From an uncultured Lentisphaeria bacterium (GTDB lineage Bacteria; Verrucomicrobiota; Lentisphaeria; Victivallales; UBA1829), in NCBI GenBank assembly GCA_905197955.1, contig CAJKAR010000042.1:1-38450 (forward strand): a stretch of 38,450 nt of DNA, given 5' to 3'. Position numbers and translations under genes: made by a program. A model generated the notes under the pieces. That model was not told the DNA's origin. It saw only the letters and a program-made list of their open reading frames with translations, and did not search any database. Positions 36,691 through 38,450 of the stretch are shown piece after piece (position 1 is the first letter of the stretch; the number at the start of each line of letters is the position of its first letter).

Positions 36691-38069
36691 GAACGCATCG
36701 GAAAAATTTGAAAATCGGAGTCAGCGGCGTTCGCGGAATTGTCGGGGAGACCCTTTCGCCGGCGCTGGCCGCCGATTTTGCCGCCTCTTTCGGCGGATAC
36801 ACCGGACAGGGAATCGTGATCGTGGGACGGGATACACGCCCCAGCGGGGAAATGATCGAAAATGCCGTGGTCGCCGGATTGCTTGCTTCCGGTTCGCATG
36901 TCCTGCTGGCTGGAGTCGTTCCGACTCCCACCCTCCAGATCGCCGTGGAGGAATACGAGGCGGCTGGAGCGATTGCCATTACCGCAAGTCATAATCCTGC
37001 AGACTGGAACGCCTTGAAATTTATTGATTCCTCCGCTTTCTTCCTCACGGAAAACGGAATGAACGCTTTGCTTGATATTTACAATCAGCCGCAGGATGAT
37101 TTTGTTTCTGAACAGAACTTCCGCGGCGTTGCGCGGCTGGAGGATGCGTTCGCGCTCCATGCGGAAAAGATCCTTTCCCGCATTGATACCGAAGTGATTC
37201 GAGGAGCAGGATTCAAGGTCGCGGTGGATTGCTGCAACGGGGTCGGCGCTTTATACTCAAAACGATTCCTGGAGATGCTCGGCTGTGCGGAAGTCATTCC
37301 CCTGTTCGATACGCCGGATGGAAATTTCCGTCGGAAGCCGGAGCCGGTAGCTGCCAACATTTCGGAATTATGCGAATGTGTCAAGCGCTATGGCTGTGAT
37401 GTGGGATTTGCTCAGGATCCTGATGGAGATCGGATTTCCATTGTCAACGAGCGGGGTGAGCCGCTGGGAGAACAGTATTCCACTCTGATTCCTGCGGATC
37501 GAGTGCTGGAACGGACTCCGGGGGCTGTTGTCGCCAATATTCAGACGACCAAGGCGCTTGGGGATATCGCTGGGCGTTATGGGGCCGTCATCCGATATTC
37601 AAAGGTCGGAGAGGTGAATGTCGCCCGTGAAATGCGTCTCTGCAATGCCGTTTTCGGGGCGGAGGGTGGAAGCGGCGGTATTCTCTGGCACGAGGTGCAT
37701 CTTTGTCGTGACAGCTTCTCTGCCATGGCTTTGACTCTGGAAGCAATGGCCCTTCGGAAAAAAACCGTGTCCGGAATTATGGATGGACTCCCCAGATACT
37801 GGTCCGCTACGGGAAAACTCGAAACCGATGCGCAGAGCGCATGCAATGCTCTCCGGTTTTTCGCTCAGAAATATGCAGATCAGAATCCTGTTCTGATTGA
37901 CGGCGTTCGTCTGGATTTCGATGAATCGTGGGTTCTAGCCCGACAATCAAATACGGAACCGGTGATTCGGGTTTATGCCGAATCTTCACGGAGTCAAAAG
38001 GATGCTCAGGATATGGTCGAGACTTTTTCCGGGGAACTTCGCGAATTCATTGCGAGGGAGCGAAAATAA
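36687..38069 (+). CDS. Phosphomannomutase/phosphoglucosamine mutase family enzyme
   Basis: Encodes 460 residues. The phosphohexomutase signature is complete: KIGVSGVRGIVGE at the start, the active-site loop TASHNP with Ser101, the metal loop DPDGDR (Asp244, Asp246, Asp248), the sugar loop GAEGGSGG, and the phosphate loop RQSNTEPVIRV. It interconverts 1- and 6-phosphates of hexoses or glucosamine, supplying precursors of cell wall or glycans. Mannose, glucose and glucosamine specificity cannot be separated from sequence alone. Its start codon overlaps the stop of the degenerate paralog (ATGA), so both are made together. The 147-bp repeat array begins 5 nt after its stop codon. Confidence 0.92.
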   Translation: MRTHRKNLKIGVSGVRGIVGETLSPALAADFAASFGGYTGQGIVIVGRDTRPSGEMIENAVVAGLLASGSHVLLAGVVPTPTLQIAVEEYEAAGAIAITASHNPADWNALKFIDSSAFFLTENGMNALLDIYNQPQDDFVSEQNFRGVARLEDAFALHAEKILSRIDTEVIRGAGFKVAVDCCNGVGALYSKRFLEMLGCAEVIPLFDTPDGNFRRKPEPVAANISELCECVKRYGCDVGFAQDPDGDRISIVNERGEPLGEQYSTLIPADRVLERTPGAVVANIQTTKALGDIAGRYGAVIRYSKVGEVNVAREMRLCNAVFGAEGGSGGILWHEVHLCRDSFSAMALTLEAMALRKKTVSGIMDGLPRYWSATGKLETDAQSACNALRFFAQKYADQNPVLIDGVRLDFDESWVLARQSNTEPVIRVYAESSRSQKDAQDMVETFSGELREFIARERK

Positions 38070-38073
38070 ACAT

Positions 38074-38450
38074 CATCTTAGCGCATATATTGATAGGAGC
38101 CGCAAGGCTCGGTGCAGGTCGGTGACCTGCTTCGGTCCAGCTGAATAAGCTGGTCGCTCGGAGAGCGAAACCTCTTTTTGAAATCAAAAAAAGAAGATTT
38201 CGTGCGTTGCACACGCTCCGCATCTTAGCGCATATATTGATAGGAGCTGCAAGGCTCGGTGCAGGTCGGTGACCTGCTTCGGTCCAGCTGAATAAGCTGG
38301 TCGCTCGGAGAGCGAAACCTCTTTTTGAAATCAAAAAAAGAAGATTTCGTGCGTTGCACACGCTCCGCATCTTAGCGCATATATTGATAGGAGCTGCAAG
38401 GCTCGGTGCAGGTCGGTGACCTGCTTCGGTCCAGCTGAATAAGCTGGTCG
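38074..38450. repeat. 147-bp tandem repeat array, continuing past the window
   Basis: Two complete units (38074-38220 and 38221-38367) and 83 bp of a third (38368-38450) follow each other without spacer. Unit 1 and unit 2 differ at one position (C at 38101, T in unit 2 and in the partial third unit). Each unit contains, in order on the plus strand, four clear hairpins, a T-rich/A-rich inverted repeat (TTTTTGA/TCAAAAA) and a small GTGC/GCAC hairpin near its end. No recognisable gene is in the array and no cas or transposase gene is nearby. The array starts 5 nt after the phosphohexomutase stop codon. Copy number and right boundary are unknown. Confidence 0.93.
38097..38168 (+). repeat. Four-hairpin block of repeat unit 1
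   Basis: The hairpins are GAGCC/GGCTC with loop GCAA (38097-38110), GCAGGTC/GACCTGC with loop GGT (38114-38130), CCAGCT/AGCTGG with loop GAATA (38137-38153) and TCGCTC/GAGCGA with loop GGA (38154-38168). The last three match the order and spacing of the hairpins at 1-55. The block recurs in unit 2 at +147 bp, and its first three hairpins are complete in the truncated third unit. Confidence 0.85.

Noticed and set aside
38074..38370. A minus-strand reading frame that stays open through the 147-bp units and would encode a repeated 49-residue peptide.
   Set aside because: 147 is a multiple of three, so a frame open in one unit remains open in all. There is no ribosome binding site pattern and the DNA is dominated by hairpins, so the frame is best explained by the repeat itself.
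38074..38450. Possible CRISPR array.
   Set aside because: Units abut directly with no unique spacers, are far longer than CRISPR repeats, and no cas gene is near.

Overview
The window looks like chromosomal DNA of a free-living or gut member of the Lentisphaerota (Victivallales-like) or a close PVC-superphylum relative. This is inferred from gene content: an H-X9-DG-type pseudopilin beside glycosidases, LacI-type control of a sugar locus, a lysine-rich sigma factor and a long SPFH/P-type ATPase/ABC operon. No rRNA or other decisive marker is present, so the assignment is a judgement. Gene density is high, codon use looks even throughout, and there is no phage, transposase or CRISPR-Cas gene.

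Layout. Positions 1-55 hold a cluster of three small hairpins. A near-perfect promoter with an overlapping palindromic operator (111-167) drives a secreted clan GH-A glycosidase and a pseudopilin (205-4209). A LacI-family regulator (4283-5350) opens a sugar locus: a secreted polysaccharide deacetylase-like protein, an aldo/keto reductase-fold iron-sulfur protein, a sugar isomerase/epimerase and a large cytoplasmic GH106-like glycosidase (to 12409). Perfect-stem terminators follow at 9657 and 12457. Core genes come next: an LptF/G permease, rpsU and rpoD on the minus strand, and mfd diverging from rpoD (12505-18958). Two minus-strand genes follow: a small secreted protein and a large membrane sensor with two PAS domains but no output domain (19055-22116).

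From 22413 to 32757 seven plus-strand genes form one tight operon with gaps of 28 nt or less: three SPFH (HflK/HflC-like) proteins, a P1B-type metal ATPase with a Cys/His-rich N-terminus, an ABC ATPase, an ABC-2 permease with a large loop, and a membrane-anchored helical-repeat protein. This is the best candidate for an undescribed multi-component membrane system. Glycerate kinase and an iron-dependent alcohol dehydrogenase form a coupled minus-strand pair (32854-35186). Divergent from them are two coupled phosphohexomutase paralogs (35326-38069). The first has lost the catalytic serine and two of three metal-binding aspartates, whereas the second is intact.

The window ends inside a 147-bp tandem repeat (38074-38450, at least 2.5 copies). 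Each unit folds into a series of small hairpins. The hairpin cluster at positions 1-55 has the same architecture with different, compensating stem bases, so the two ends of the window seem to carry members of one dispersed structured-repeat family.
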